Positions 1 to 10,322 of a stretch of 64,000 nucleotides of DNA are shown here, piece by piece. The notes beneath the pieces are model-generated. The model had not been told where the DNA came from, searched no databases, and saw only the letters and a program-made list of their open reading frames with translations. The DNA is from Allium sativum (lineage: Eukaryota; Streptophyta; Magnoliopsida; Asparagales; Amaryllidaceae): the NCBI GenBank assembly GCA_030737875.1, contig CM060920.1, forward strand, positions 479,600,861 through 479,664,860, read 5' to 3'. The position numbers and the translations under genes were made by a program. Numbering within the stretch: position 1 is the first letter of the stretch; every line of letters starts with the position of its first letter.

Positions 1-54
1 TAAGCCGGTTGGGTCCGGGCAGCCTTATGTCATAACAGAGTCTAACCTCGTGTC
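1..54 (-). repeat. Conserved LTR hairpin module, partial copy
   Basis: Corresponds to the end of the module at 8333-8423, cut by the window edge. The CTGCCCGG core (element sense) and the terminal GACACGAGG box are present. Confidence 0.7.
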
Positions 55-87
55 TTTACATTAATTACGTATTTAGTTTGTGCCTAA

Positions 88-178
88 GACCTCTCACATT
101 GGGCTAACATTTGTAGCAACTGGTTAAGCCGGTTGGGTCCGGGCAGTTTTACGCTACAACTGAGTCCAACCTCGTGTC
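88..178 (-). repeat. Conserved 91-bp LTR hairpin module
   Basis: Same as the copy at 8457-8547: bounded by GACACGAGG and GTGAGAGGTC boxes (element sense), with a TTGTAGC/GCTACAA stem around a CTGCCCGG core. Function unknown. Confidence 0.75.
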
Positions 179-674
179 TTAGTCAATTAATTACACCTAA
201 TTAATCACCCTCATAATTTTATATTAATTATCCCTAATTAATCAAGTTTTCTTAACATGGGTAGACCTAACTTAATAGGTAAATTCCCATGGGGTAGACC
301 TAACTCAATAGGTAAATTCCCAACACATAGTATGGGTACACCTAACCAAATAGGCAAATTCCCATACTATGTTTATTTATTTTGTGTTATGCATAATTAT
401 ATTAATTTCACACAATCTTATTAACTTATGCATTTAATTACCCCATCGTTCCCACGTAATTTCGTTCATGATATAACACATATAAAAGGTGTCAACTTGC
501 ATATGAATGAACATGTTTCAAAGGTGCCATCTTGCATATTAACAAACACATAACTTGCATATGAACTTGCATAACATGTCACATAACTTGCATATAATAT
601 GTCACATAACTTACATATTCATTTTTGCATAACAAACTTGCATATTAGCTTATAGACTTGCATAATGTGTCATC

Positions 675-935
675 ATGAACTTGCATATTAATAAACATGT
701 AACTTGCATATTTACATACATGTAACTCGCATATTAACAAACATGTAACTTGCATATAAAGAAACATGTAACTTGCATATTTACATACATGTAACTTGCA
801 TATTAACAAACATGTAACTTGCATATTAACAAACATGTAACTTGCATATTTACATACATGTAACTTGCATATTAACAAACATGTAACTTGCATATTTACA
901 TACATGTAACTTGCATAGCATATTACCATGAACTT
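675..935 (-). repeat. 23-bp minisatellite in G1 LTR
   Basis: About ten tandem copies of a 23-bp unit built on ACATGTAACTTGCATAT, with looser TTGCATAT copies from about 495 to 1010. Because 23 is not a multiple of 3, the repeat gives a 23-residue period in the open frame across it, which is not a gene. It lies downstream of the predicted start site, so it would be transcribed. Confidence 0.85.
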
Positions 936-1350
936 GCATAACATGCATATGATTACATAGCCCACAACTTGCATATTTAGCATCATGCAAACATAACATA
1001 CATCATATTAAACTTGCATAAGCTTACATACTCAACATGCATAAACATAAGATTAATGCTAACATCATATCATATGATTCAAAGCTCATTAACCCACATA
1101 CAAAACCATAAATCTCATCACATCTCATCTAATTAGTTTACCAAAAGATCATCAAAGTGATAGAAACTCACAACTAGCAACTTTGAACACCAAATGAAGA
1201 AGATTAAGATGCTAAGAAGGGATTAGAAGTTGATTAGAGAGTGATTAGTATGCAACCCTCTTCATAAAATTAGTGGAGGCCATGAGAGCTAGCATTTTGC
1301 CATAGTTTAGTCACTAGGTTTAATAATGAATGAATTAGGGTAGGTTAGGG

Positions 1351-1362
1351 TCTTATTTATAG
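1351..1362 (-). promoter_or_regulatory. Predicted TATA box of G1 (3' LTR copy)
   Basis: CTATAAATAAGA in element sense, about 590 bp inside the LTR, followed by a C/A-rich start-like sequence. It would put transcription start near 1325, giving a short U3 and a long transcribed part. Inference from motif and position only. Confidence 0.6.
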
Positions 1363-1563
1363 ATTAGGCAAGTGTTTTAGGCCATAGGATTAACCCTAGA
1401 TTCAATCCAAGCCATCAAAGCATGTCTTGGGGAAGAAGTCAAGTGTAGGAACCATCTAGGGCCTTTAGATTAAAGATGGACCATGAGAACCATTCAAATG
1501 CAAAATCTGCACTTGAGCGAATCGGCCCACGGGTTGACAGCCAAACACCCTGGATTAACCCCT

Positions 1564-1590
1564 AGTCGACCCAGCGGGCTCGGGTCGACT
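1564..1590. promoter_or_regulatory. GTCGAC inverted repeat in predicted U3
   Basis: Perfect 9-bp arms, AGTCGACCC and GGGTCGACT, separated by 9 bp, about 200 bp upstream of the TATA box. Similar GTCGAC clusters sit upstream of the TATA boxes in X and Y, suggesting a shared enhancer-type site. Confidence 0.6.
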
Positions 1591-1673
1591 TCAAAAATCG
1601 GCCGGTTCGGTTATTCCCCTCTCCCAATTCGCTGTTTTGAGCATTTTTGCATATTTATTTATTAAATTTTCAA

Positions 1674-1722
1674 TTATATATATATATATATATCAATATA
1701 TATATATATATATATATATATC
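1674..1722. repeat. TA microsatellite
   Basis: Two (TA)n runs separated by a short interruption. The equivalent tract in the other LTR (about 10044-10090) has different run lengths, as expected of slippage. Confidence 0.9.
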
Positions 1723-1955
1723 TACACAACCCATTTCACTTAATTAAGTATACTTTAATTTGGGAATTTTCGTGAAACTTCGCGAGGCCATATCTTGGTC
1801 ATACGGACTCCGATTTTCGAAAACTCGGACTCTATTTCGCGTATTTTTCCGAGACGAACGCAATGGCATAGCCCGTTTCCCTTGATTCCCATTTTAGAAT
1901 TAAATTCTGCCTCGATTTATGTTATTACAGGTTATTGAAAATACGGGTTGTTACA

Positions 1956-1972
1956 TTCTCCCCTCCTTAAAG
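1956..1972 (-). other. G1 polypurine tract
   Basis: In element sense AAGGAGGGGAGAA directly abuts the LTR start TGTAAC. This is the plus-strand DNA primer site and it fixes the element's orientation. Confidence 0.93.
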
Positions 1973-1990
1973 GATTTCGTCCCCGAAATC
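1973..1990 (-). other. PPT-proximal hairpin of G1
   Basis: GATTTC and GAAATC pair around a 6-nt loop GGGGAC (element sense), just before the polypurine tract. Four other families in this window have the same geometry with different stem bases. Confidence 0.8.
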
Positions 1991-2478
1991 TTCAAGTTAG
2001 GAAGAACGTATCCTACCATCCAATCATCCATCTACTCAAAGCATCATCCACGAGCAATCATTGTCCTTACAAGATTCTAAATGCTGGATGGATATATGCA
2101 AAAGTGTGTGTATATGTACTTACCTAATGCGAAAATCAGGCGGTTACTGATACAGTAAACCTCCTTAATGCAAACCATGATAGTGTCATGCATCCAATAT
2201 GTATGCGAAACCCTATTGACACATACAAATTTCTACATGCGTGCACAACCATACACAAAAATGCATCATCCATATGATAACACAGCCATGATACATCCAT
2301 CAATCTAACTACCACATCCATTTATGCAATATGCAACATGAAGTGACTGAGCCGATCTAGTTCCTAATGTGTGTGTATATGCATCCACGAGCAACCACTA
2401 GCAAACAATTGCATCCATATGCATCCATCAACCATAACATGTTTCAAACACATGTTTCAACCATAGGTTTTACCCTAT
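1991..2478 (-). other. G1 3' untranslated interior
   Basis: Non-coding stretch between the gag-pol stop codon and the PPT hairpin. Frames here are short and unlike known proteins. Nothing further recognised. Confidence 0.75.
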
Positions 2479-5400
2479 CTAAAGGTCATAGGTATTAGCG
2501 AGAGGATATACTAAAGATAAGATAAGTACTAGACAAGCAATAAAGGAGAAGTTAAAAGACATACTCTCAAAAAGAAATGGATACAAAGAACGCATCTTTG
2601 CTTCCGTCTCCCAAGTAGCATTGCTTTCGTCATCTCCCCATTGCACTTTAACTAGCTGAACTTCTCTGTTCCTCAACTTCCTAGTTTCTGACCCAAGGAT
2701 GCGAGTAGGAGCTCGTCGAATCGTCGCATCACGCTCTACCTCTACATCTCTAAGCAAGCTCGGCTCTACCACCTCCGCGGTCTCATGTAAGCACTTCCTC
2801 AAATGTGATACATGGAATACATCATGAACACCACTAAGTCTGTCGGGCAACTCCACCCTATATGCCATCCGTCCAATCCTTTCCTTAATAGGAAACGGCC
2901 CAACAAATCTCGGTGCTAACTTCCCTACGGACCCAAAGCGAACAACATTTCTCAATGGAGATACTTTGACAAAAACCATGTCCCCAACCTCAAACTCAAG
3001 ATCCGTCCTTCTCCGATCCGCATAAGATTTCTGTCTATCTTGTGCTGCTTTCATCCTTTTTCGAATTAAATCAATCTTCTCTGAAGTCTCTCTAACCATA
3101 TCCGGCCCAAGCAAGATCTTATCCGTAGATTCCCACCAACATGTAGGAGATCGACAAGGCCTTCCATAAAGAGCTTCGAAAGGAGCCATACCAATACTGG
3201 ACTGAAAGCTGTTATTATATGCGAACTCCACCAAAGGAAGATGTTCTTCCCATGTACCTCCAAAATCCAAGATACAAAGCCTCAAAAGATCTTCTAAGAT
3301 ACGGTTCACCCTCTCAGTCTGACCGTCCGTCTGAGGATGATATGCGGTGCTCAAACACAACTGAGTCCCTACCGCCTCTTGCAAACTTCTCCAAAACTCA
3401 CTAGTGAAAATAGGATCTCGATCACTCACAATGCTGGATGGTACGCCATGCAATCTAACAATCTCTCTAACATAGACTGAAGCAAGCCATGGAGCGGTCC
3501 TCTTACTCTTTACGGGTATAAAATGGGCACTCTTGGTAAGTCTGTCTACCACAACCCAAATTCCCGTATTGCCCTTCCTCGATCTCGGTAACCCGTCGAT
3601 GAAATCCATCGAGACACTATCCCACTTCCACTGTGGAACTTCCAATGGGTGTAGCAACCCACCGGGTTTCCTTTGCTCCACTTTAACTTGTTGGCACACT
3701 AAGCATCTAGCCACATACTCGGCCACATCTTTCTTCATACCGGCCCAGAAGAAAACTCTCTTCATGTCTTGGTACATTTTGTCTCCACCGGGATGAATAG
3801 TCATTCTTGAACGATGTGCATCATCCAAAATAGCCTTCTTCAAACCCTCATCTTGCGGTACACAAAGTCTACCGTCTCTATGCAACCATCCCTTATCATC
3901 TATGGTGTATCTACCCAAATGGCTGGACGACTCCCCTCTTATAAGCTTCTCTACCAACACAACCAACTGTGGGTCGTCTCGCTGAGCCTCGCCAATCCGT
4001 CTCAAAAGAGTAGGTCTAACCTCCAAGGATGCCAACAAACCAGGTACAAAATCAACAGAAGGTCTGAAGTCAAACAAAGAAAGAAACTCCAAGCTTCGTC
4101 GTTCCACGAACAATGGACTCAAAGATAGCCTTTTTCTACTTAAGGCGTCTGCCACCACGTTACCCTTACCAGGGGTATACGCTATCTCGAAATCATAGGA
4201 TGCTAAGAACTCCATCCACCTTTGCTGTCTTAAGTTTAAATCCTTCTGAGAGAATAAGTACTTCAATGATTTATGGTCGGTGAACAACTCGAATCTCTCA
4301 CCAAGAAGATAATGGCGCCAAGACTTAAGTGCGAAAACAATCGCGGCCAACTCTAGATCATGGGTAGGGTAATTCTTCTCATGCACTCTCAATTGTCTCC
4401 CTCCATAGGCTATTACCCTTCCCTCCTGCATCAAGACTGCGCCTAATCCTGTTCCACAAGCATCGGTATAAACAACAAACGGCTTACTCCCATCCGGGAG
4501 CACTAAAACTGGAGCGGTGGTCAAAGCTCTCTTTAACCGTCGGAAAGCATCATCACAATCTACATCCCACGAGAAAACCAGATTCTTTTTCGTCAAGCGG
4601 GTTAATGGGGCTGATATCTTCGCGAAGTCTTTGATGAACTTCCTATAATATCCTGCCAACCCCAAGAAACTTCTTACCTCGGTAGCATTTCTAGGAACTT
4701 TCCAATCCTGGATAGATACTATCTTTGCGGGATCCACAGCTATCCCTTCCTTAGAGACCACATGCCCTAAGAATCGCACTTCTCTTCTCCAAAAATGGCA
4801 TTTAGAGAATTTAGCTTTAAGACTATGCGCTCGAAGAGTCTCCAACACTTCCTTGAGATGTAAGGCATGCTCTTCTTCATTCTTGGAAAAGACCAAGATG
4901 TCATCCACAAAAACTACTACAAACTTATTCAGATACTCTCTGAACACTCTACTCATGAGATCAACAAAGTATGCGGGGGCGTTTGTCAACCCAAATGGCA
5001 TCACTAGCCACTCATAAAAACCATCCGGAGTCCGGAAAGCAGTCTTCTCTATACTGTCCTCCGCCACTCTTAACTGATGAAACCCTGTAGCTAAGTCCAT
5101 CTGCGAAAATACTGACGCGCCAACCAACTGATCAAAGAGATCATCTATCCTCGGTAATGGGTGTCTATTCTTCTTCGTGAGCTTATTAAGTTCTCTATAA
5201 TCCACACAAAGTCTGAGGGACCCATCCGCCTTCGTGGCAAACACTACTGGAGCTCCCCACTCCGATATACTTCGCCTTATGAACCCCTTCTCAAGCAACT
5301 CCCATACTTGCTTATGAAGTTCTCTTCTCTCACGAGGAGCCATGTGGCGTACTGGCAAAGACACTGGTTTGGCATTATCCACCAAATAAATTCGGAAATC

Positions 5401-6894
5401 TATCTCCCGCTTCGGAGGCAAACCCTTTACTTCTTCAAACACATCCGGATATTCCCGGACTACTCTGACAGAACACAAACTCTCGACCGAAGCATCGAGC
5501 GATTCAAGATAACTTAGCAAAACAGATTCCATGGGATTGCAAGAGATCTCGAGAGTGTTACCCAAGCGGGTCAGGAGCCTGACAACTCTCCTTTCGCAAT
5601 CAAGAACGGCACCATTACTGGATAACCAGTCCATGCCCAAGATCAACCCATAGCCCGTGAAGCCCAATACAAAAGCATCACATCTAAACTCAACGCTAAG
5701 TATAGAAATCTTCAAACCCAAACATATCATAGACAGATATATGGAGCCCCCAATTGGGTTTGAGACAACCAAGGGATCATCAACTAGACTGGTGTCTAAG
5801 TGCAGTGACTCAACTAACGATGATGAGATAAAAGAATGCGATGCGCCAGAGTCAAACAAAGTACGAACTGGATGATCAAACAGAAAAACCAGACTTTCAA
5901 CGGAAATAGTTCTACCTCTCTGCTGAATCGGTGGAACTGAGAGAACCTGAACTTGCCCCCCTGACTGAGGTGGTGCTATAAGAGCTTGCACCTGGCCTCC
6001 TGAGGTAGACCCCGTCTTCTGCCCCTTCTTTGGGCAGTTTTTCACAAGATGCCCTGCTTCACCACAATGAAAGCAACCGGTCTTCTTCTTTTTGCGACAA
6101 TCCTTACTAAGGTGTCCTGGTGTTCCACAATTGAAGCACTTCTTCTTCGTCTTCTTTTTGTCACCATTGCCTTTTCCGCCCTTGCCTTGTTGTTGCTGTT
6201 GCGGTTTCTTCTGATCCCCCTTTTTAGAATTCTTATCATCCTCATGCATAAGTGCCATGTAGACAAGCTTCTCAAAAGTGGCCCCCATAGGAATGTGAGT
6301 CATAGCTATTCCTTGCAATGGTTCGTTCAAGCCTCTAACGAACCTCAAAGCCTTCTTCTCCGGTGTATTCACCAACTCTATGCCAAACCTTGCTAATTGA
6401 TTGAATTTGTTGACATATTCTTTCACCGTGAGATTCCCTTGCTTCAAATTCAAGAACTTCTCCATAAACAGATTCTCTTCCGCCCTTGAGAGAAACTTAG
6501 CCCCAAACCTTTGCTTAAAATCTGCCCAAGAGTCAACAGGGCGTTCTCCATTAGTGACCTCCCACCAGAATGAGGCCTCTCCCTTCATTAACCAAGCCGC
6601 CAACTTGACTTTCTTTCCCTCTTCCACTTCAAAGATATCTAGCAACTCTTCCACTTCCTTAAGCCAATCTCTAGCCTCTACGAAAGTCTCTGAACCAAGA
6701 AAAGGTTTTCCTCCTATAGCCTTGAACTCCTTGCAAACCTTAGCAAAATTATCCACTCTAGGCTGAGGAGGAGGAGCGGTTGTCTCTGGTGTAGTAGCAT
6801 TGGCCGGACCCGCAGCCGCGGCCCTAGCCTCTTGCAACCTCCTATACCATAGTGGTATAACTAAACCCTCCGGGATGTTAAGATCTTCAGCCAT
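2479..6894 (-). CDS. Gag-pol polyprotein of Ty3/gypsy element G1 (1471 aa)
   Basis: One uninterrupted frame carrying all proteins for a retrotransposition cycle: nucleic-acid coat, protease, reverse transcriptase, RNase H, integrase. Residues from the chosen Met at 6894: gag domain about 60-190; two CCHC zinc knuckles at 253-266 and 274-287; aspartic protease with DSG at 348-350; RT with FVDD at 662-665; RNase H acidic residues near 811, 848 and 873; integrase HHCC zinc finger at 1027-1067; catalytic D1097, D1158 and E1194 (35 residues between the last two); GPY/F-like stretch about 1325-1350; chromodomain-like end about 1395-1440, expected to steer integration to heterochromatin. The frame opens 28 codons further upstream, but the Met at 6894 begins a typical gag N-terminus and the preceding stretch is leader-like. 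About 25 hydrophobic residues follow the chromodomain, which is unusual. No missing catalytic residue was seen, so it may be functional. Confidence 0.95.
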   Translation of the reverse strand: MAEDLNIPEGLVIPLWYRRLQEARAAAAGPANATTPETTAPPPQPRVDNFAKVCKEFKAIGGKPFLGSETFVEARDWLKEVEELLDIFEVEEGKKVKLAAWLMKGEASFWWEVTNGERPVDSWADFKQRFGAKFLSRAEENLFMEKFLNLKQGNLTVKEYVNKFNQLARFGIELVNTPEKKALRFVRGLNEPLQGIAMTHIPMGATFEKLVYMALMHEDDKNSKKGDQKKPQQQQQGKGGKGNGDKKKTKKKCFNCGTPGHLSKDCRKKKKTGCFHCGEAGHLVKNCPKKGQKTGSTSGGQVQALIAPPQSGGQVQVLSVPPIQQRGRTISVESLVFLFDHPVRTLFDSGASHSFISSSLVESLHLDTSLVDDPLVVSNPIGGSIYLSMICLGLKISILSVEFRCDAFVLGFTGYGLILGMDWLSSNGAVLDCERRVVRLLTRLGNTLEISCNPMESVLLSYLESLDASVESLCSVRVVREYPDVFEEVKGLPPKREIDFRIYLVDNAKPVSLPVRHMAPRERRELHKQVWELLEKGFIRRSISEWGAPVVFATKADGSLRLCVDYRELNKLTKKNRHPLPRIDDLFDQLVGASVFSQMDLATGFHQLRVAEDSIEKTAFRTPDGFYEWLVMPFGLTNAPAYFVDLMSRVFREYLNKFVVVFVDDILVFSKNEEEHALHLKEVLETLRAHSLKAKFSKCHFWRREVRFLGHVVSKEGIAVDPAKIVSIQDWKVPRNATEVRSFLGLAGYYRKFIKDFAKISAPLTRLTKKNLVFSWDVDCDDAFRRLKRALTTAPVLVLPDGSKPFVVYTDACGTGLGAVLMQEGRVIAYGGRQLRVHEKNYPTHDLELAAIVFALKSWRHYLLGERFELFTDHKSLKYLFSQKDLNLRQQRWMEFLASYDFEIAYTPGKGNVVADALSRKRLSLSPLFVERRSLEFLSLFDFRPSVDFVPGLLASLEVRPTLLRRIGEAQRDDPQLVVLVEKLIRGESSSHLGRYTIDDKGWLHRDGRLCVPQDEGLKKAILDDAHRSRMTIHPGGDKMYQDMKRVFFWAGMKKDVAEYVARCLVCQQVKVEQRKPGGLLHPLEVPQWKWDSVSMDFIDGLPRSRKGNTGIWVVVDRLTKSAHFIPVKSKRTAPWLASVYVREIVRLHGVPSSIVSDRDPIFTSEFWRSLQEAVGTQLCLSTAYHPQTDGQTERVNRILEDLLRLCILDFGGTWEEHLPLVEFAYNNSFQSSIGMAPFEALYGRPCRSPTCWWESTDKILLGPDMVRETSEKIDLIRKRMKAAQDRQKSYADRRRTDLEFEVGDMVFVKVSPLRNVVRFGSVGKLAPRFVGPFPIKERIGRMAYRVELPDRLSGVHDVFHVSHLRKCLHETAEVVEPSLLRDVEVERDATIRRAPTRILGSETRKLRNREVQLVKVQWGDDESNATWETEAKMRSLYPFLFESMSFNFSFIACLVLILSLVYPLANTYDL

Positions 6895-7080
6895 GCTGAA
6901 ACGAAAGAGGAAAGATTCAAAAAGGAGATTCCGAAAGATAAAGATATGGCTATTGGGGATTATGCTTTTCTTTTTCAAAAACTTTTTCTCTTAGAAGACA
7001 TGCTTTTAAAAATACTTTCTTCGAAAATACTCTTAGAAAGTAGTTTTTCTCAAAAAATTTATCTGTTCTGGTAACCTTAA
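6895..7080 (-). other. G1 untranslated leader
   Basis: Non-coding region between the PBS and the gag start codon; an in-frame upstream ATG at 6978 may or may not be used. Packaging signals would be expected here, but no clear stem was found. Confidence 0.6.
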
Positions 7081-7092
7081 GCTCTGATACCA
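7081..7092 (-). other. G1 primer binding site, tRNA-iMet
   Basis: Element sense TGGTATCAGAGC, complementary to the 3' end of plant initiator methionine tRNA, two bases from the end of the 5' LTR. Confirms orientation. Confidence 0.95.
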
Positions 7093-8332
7093 CGTGTAAC
7101 ACCCCACTCCCGCTATGATCACTCACTAAGGGAATGCCATAGCATCGGTGGAGTATTTTAGTGAATATAGAACAGAAAAATTACAACAAGACAGATATAA
7201 ATAGTACTTGAAATTTTAAAACATCATCTCATAACAGCGGAAGTAAAACATGTCTGGTTACATCATAAAACCACAATAAAGGTCAAGTACAATATCCATC
7301 AAAATAAAGAAGTACATAATCCCACTCTCATACAATAGCCAAACAAAAGAAAAGATAACTGGATAACTGGAGCTTTACATCTATCCAAGCTCCTAAAGAC
7401 TGGAACAGCAATCCGATCAAGCTCCACTACTGCTAGGATCCACCGTAGGACCTGAGGGTTGGGAAAAAGATAAAAACAACAGGGTCAGACATAAGTCTGA
7501 GCGAGTCCTATAACTTTAACAATACAATCGTTAAAGTAACCAGAGAAGACATAAACTGATATACGGTAACATATAGGGATGAATGGCTACCCTAAGCAGT
7601 CAACTAAACGAAGATAAAGGATAAAGACGCATCTACCCTCCCTAAGGTAAATTACTAAACTGCACCACACCAGTCGTTCCTAACTTAAAGGTTGATCCCA
7701 CCCAAGGACTTATAAAATTTACTAATTAGTACCTGCGTACCCCTAGGTGACCAAGTAGGCGCCACGGGGCCCTACAATCCACTAGGTGTACACACTACTT
7801 CCCATTCGATCGGCTCCCTAACGTAGATACCCGTGCTGGCCCCACCGTGGGATGTATCATTCCCCAATGTGGCAACCTGATGGAACTAAAGGTGCACGGC
7901 TTATATCTACTCGATGCAACAACGGCTTACCTACCAGCCCGGGCCCACTCACGCATATGAAGCCCGTTGGACTTGCGTTGCCACCGCTAACCCGTTTGCC
8001 TCTTACAGTCAAGCCCAGTATGCGTGTCCCGTCCTCGACATGGGTCGAGCCCACAAAGATACGTATGGGTTACTGGTTGAAATGGGCCTCCACAAGCTAC
8101 CCACCTAAGCTTGTCCCTTTTTCTAGTATATCCCACTTAACCCTTTAATCATGTTTTAATTACATGTTCCATTTTGGTTAAGTATTCTAATCGTATTTTC
8201 TATTGCCACCCAAGGCAACCACTAGATTTTCTCATGCCACCCGAGGCACCCACTTAACCCCTCATGTCCCTCTACATGCTAATGTGGTTAAGTGTTTCTT
8301 AATTAATTAATTAAGAACGTAACCTTTGTAAA

Positions 8333-8423
8333 GACCTCTCACATTAGACTGTCTTTTATGACCGCTGGTTAAGCCGGTTGGGTCCGGGCAGCCTTATGTC
8401 ATAACAGAGTCTAACCTCGTGTC
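8333..8423 (-). repeat. Conserved 91-bp LTR hairpin module, copy 1
   Basis: Bounded by GACACGAGG and GTGAGAGGTC (element sense) with the CTGCCCGG core. Stem TTATGAC (8356-8362) pairs with GTCATAA (8398-8404). The neighbouring copy pairs different bases at the same place. Confidence 0.75.
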
Positions 8424-8456
8424 TTTACATTAATTACGTATTTAGTTTGTGCCTAA

Positions 8457-8547
8457 GACCTCTCACATTGGGCTAACATTTGTAGCAACTGGTTAAGCCG
8501 GTTGGGTCCGGGCAGTTTTACGCTACAACTGAGTCCAACCTCGTGTC
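8457..8547 (-). repeat. Conserved 91-bp LTR hairpin module, copy 2
   Basis: Same boundary boxes and core as copy 1. Stem TTGTAGC (8480-8486) pairs with GCTACAA (8522-8528); three base pairs differ from copy 1 with pairing kept. Confidence 0.78.
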
Positions 8548-9043
8548 TTAGTCAATTAATTACACCTAATTAATCACCCTCATAATTTTATATTAATTAT
8601 CCCTAATTAATCAAGTTTTCTTAACATGGGTAGACCTAACTTAATAGGTAAATTCCCATGGGGTAGACCTAACTCAATAGGTAAATTCCCAACACATAGT
8701 ATGGGTACACCTAACCAAATAGGCAAATTCCCATACTATGTTTATTTATTTTGTGTTATGCATAATTATATTAATTTCACACAATCTTATTAACTTATGC
8801 ATTTAATTACCCCATCGTTCCCACGTAATTTCGTTCATGATATAACACATATAAAAGGTGTCAACTTGCATATGAATGAACATGTTTCATAGGTGCCATC
8901 TTGCATATTAACAAACACATAACTTGCATATGAACTTGCATAACATGTCACATAACTTGCATATAATATGTCACATAACTTACATATTCATTTTTGCATA
9001 ACAAACTTGCATATTAGCTTATAGACTTGCATAATGTGTCATC

Positions 9044-9304
9044 ATGAACTTGCATATTAATAAACATGTAACTTGCATATTTACATACATGTAACTCGCA
9101 TATTAACAAACATGTAACTTGCATATAAAGAAACATGTAACTTGCATATTTACATACATGTAACTTGCATATTAACAAACATGTAACTTGCATATTAACA
9201 AACATGTAACTTGCATATTTACATACATGTAACTTGCATATTAACAAACATGTAACTTGCATATTTACATACATGTAACTTGCATAGCATATTACCATGA
9301 ACTT
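9044..9304 (-). repeat. 23-bp minisatellite in G1 5' LTR
   Basis: Second LTR copy of the array at 675-935 with identical unit order, roughly 400-700 bp downstream of the predicted TATA box. Confidence 0.85.
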
Positions 9305-9719
9305 GCATAACATGCATATGATTACATAGCCCACAACTTGCATATTTAGCATCATGCAAACATAACATACATCATATTAAACTTGCATAAGCTTACATAC
9401 TCAACATGCATAAACATAAGATTAATGCTAACATCATATCATATGATTCAAAGCTCATTAACCCACATACAAAACCATAAATCTCATCACATCTCATCTA
9501 ATTAGTTTACCAAAAGATCATCAAAGTGATAGAAACTCACAACTAGCAACTTTGAACACCAAATGAAGAAGATTAAGATGCTAAGAAGGGATTAGAAGTT
9601 GATTAGAGAGTGATTAGTATGCAACCCTCTTCATAAAATTAGTGGAGGCCATGAGAGCTAGCATTTTGCCATAGTTTAGTCACTAGGTTTAATTATGAAT
9701 GAATTAGGGTAGGTTAGGG

Positions 9720-9731
9720 TCTTATTTATAG
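9720..9731 (-). promoter_or_regulatory. Predicted TATA box driving G1 transcription
   Basis: CTATAAATAAGA in element sense, 5' LTR copy of the box at 1351-1362. This copy would drive the genomic transcript. Confidence 0.62.
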
Positions 9732-9932
9732 ATTAGGCAAGTGTTTTAGGCCATAGGATTAACCCTAGATTCAATCCAAGCCATCAAAGCATGTCTTGGG
9801 GAAGAAGTCAAGTGTAGGAACCATCTAGGGCCTTTAGATTAAAGATGGACCATGAGAACCATTCAAATGCAAAATCTGCACTTGAGCGAATCGGCCCACG
9901 GGTTGACAGCCAAACACCCTGGATTAACCCCT

Positions 9933-9959
9933 AGTCGACCCAGCGGGCTCGGGTCGACT
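9933..9959. promoter_or_regulatory. GTCGAC inverted repeat in G1 5' LTR U3
   Basis: Same perfect 9-bp arms as at 1564-1590, about 200 bp upstream of the TATA box. Confidence 0.6.
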
Positions 9960-10322
9960 TCAAAAATCGGCCGGTTCGGTTATTCCCCTCTCCCAATTCG
10001 CTGTTTTGAGCATTTTTGCATATTTATTTATTAAATTTTCAATTATATATATATATATATATATATCAATATATATATATATATATATCTACACAACCCA
10101 TTTCACTTAATTAAGTATACTTTAATTTGGGAATTTTCGTGAAACTTCGCGAGGCCATATCTTGGTCATACGGACTCCGATTTTCGAAAACTCGGACTCT
10201 ATTTCGCGTATTTTTCCGAGACGAACGCAATGGCATAGCCCGTTTCCCTTGATTCCCATTTTAGAATTAAATTCTGCCTCGATTTATGTTATTACAGGTT
10301 ATTGAAAATACGGGTTGTTACA

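Larger units (their letters stand above)
1..1955 (-). repeat. G1 3' LTR (partial)
   Basis: Matches 8370-10322 at an offset of 8369, drifting to 8367 after the TA microsatellite. Ends in TTACA next to the polypurine tract, so in element orientation it starts TGTAACAACCCG. Contains one full and one partial hairpin module, a 23-bp minisatellite, a TATA box and a GTCGAC inverted repeat, listed separately. No coding potential; the short frame at 645-986 is made by the minisatellite. Confidence 0.93.
1..10322 (-). mobile_element. G1: Ty3/gypsy Tekay/Del-like retrotransposon, cut by window start
   Basis: G1 reads on the minus strand: 5' LTR (7095-10322), primer binding site, one gag-pol frame, polypurine tract, 3' LTR (1-1955, its distal 1.27 kb outside the window). 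The full element would be about 11.6 kb. The LTRs are very similar by eye: in the overlapping 1.95 kb I noticed two substitutions and a TA-microsatellite length change, so insertion is recent. The right flank starts GTTCC inside a copia integrase frame, so G1 inserted into that copia; the matching target duplication on the left is out of view. Lineage is inferred from the protein (chromodomain-like C-terminus) and the long LTRs. Confidence 0.93.
7095..10322 (-). repeat. G1 5' LTR (3228 bp)
   Basis: Full-length copy, TG...CA bounded. Element sense runs from TGTAACAACCCG at 10322 to GGGGTGTTACA at 7095. In element order it holds GTCGAC repeat, TATA box, minisatellite, two hairpin modules and about 1.2 kb without recognised features (7095-8332). 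Small frames at 7852-8148 are not gene-like. Confidence 0.95.

Noticed and set aside
645..986. 113-residue minus-strand frame in G1 LTR (also 9014-9355)
   Set aside because: Produced by the 23-bp minisatellite; it translates to a 23-residue period of Cys/Met/Tyr repeats, with no gene features.
3219..6766. Many plus-strand and out-of-frame ORFs across the gag-pol
   Set aside because: Antisense or frame-shifted shadows of the gag-pol reading frame.
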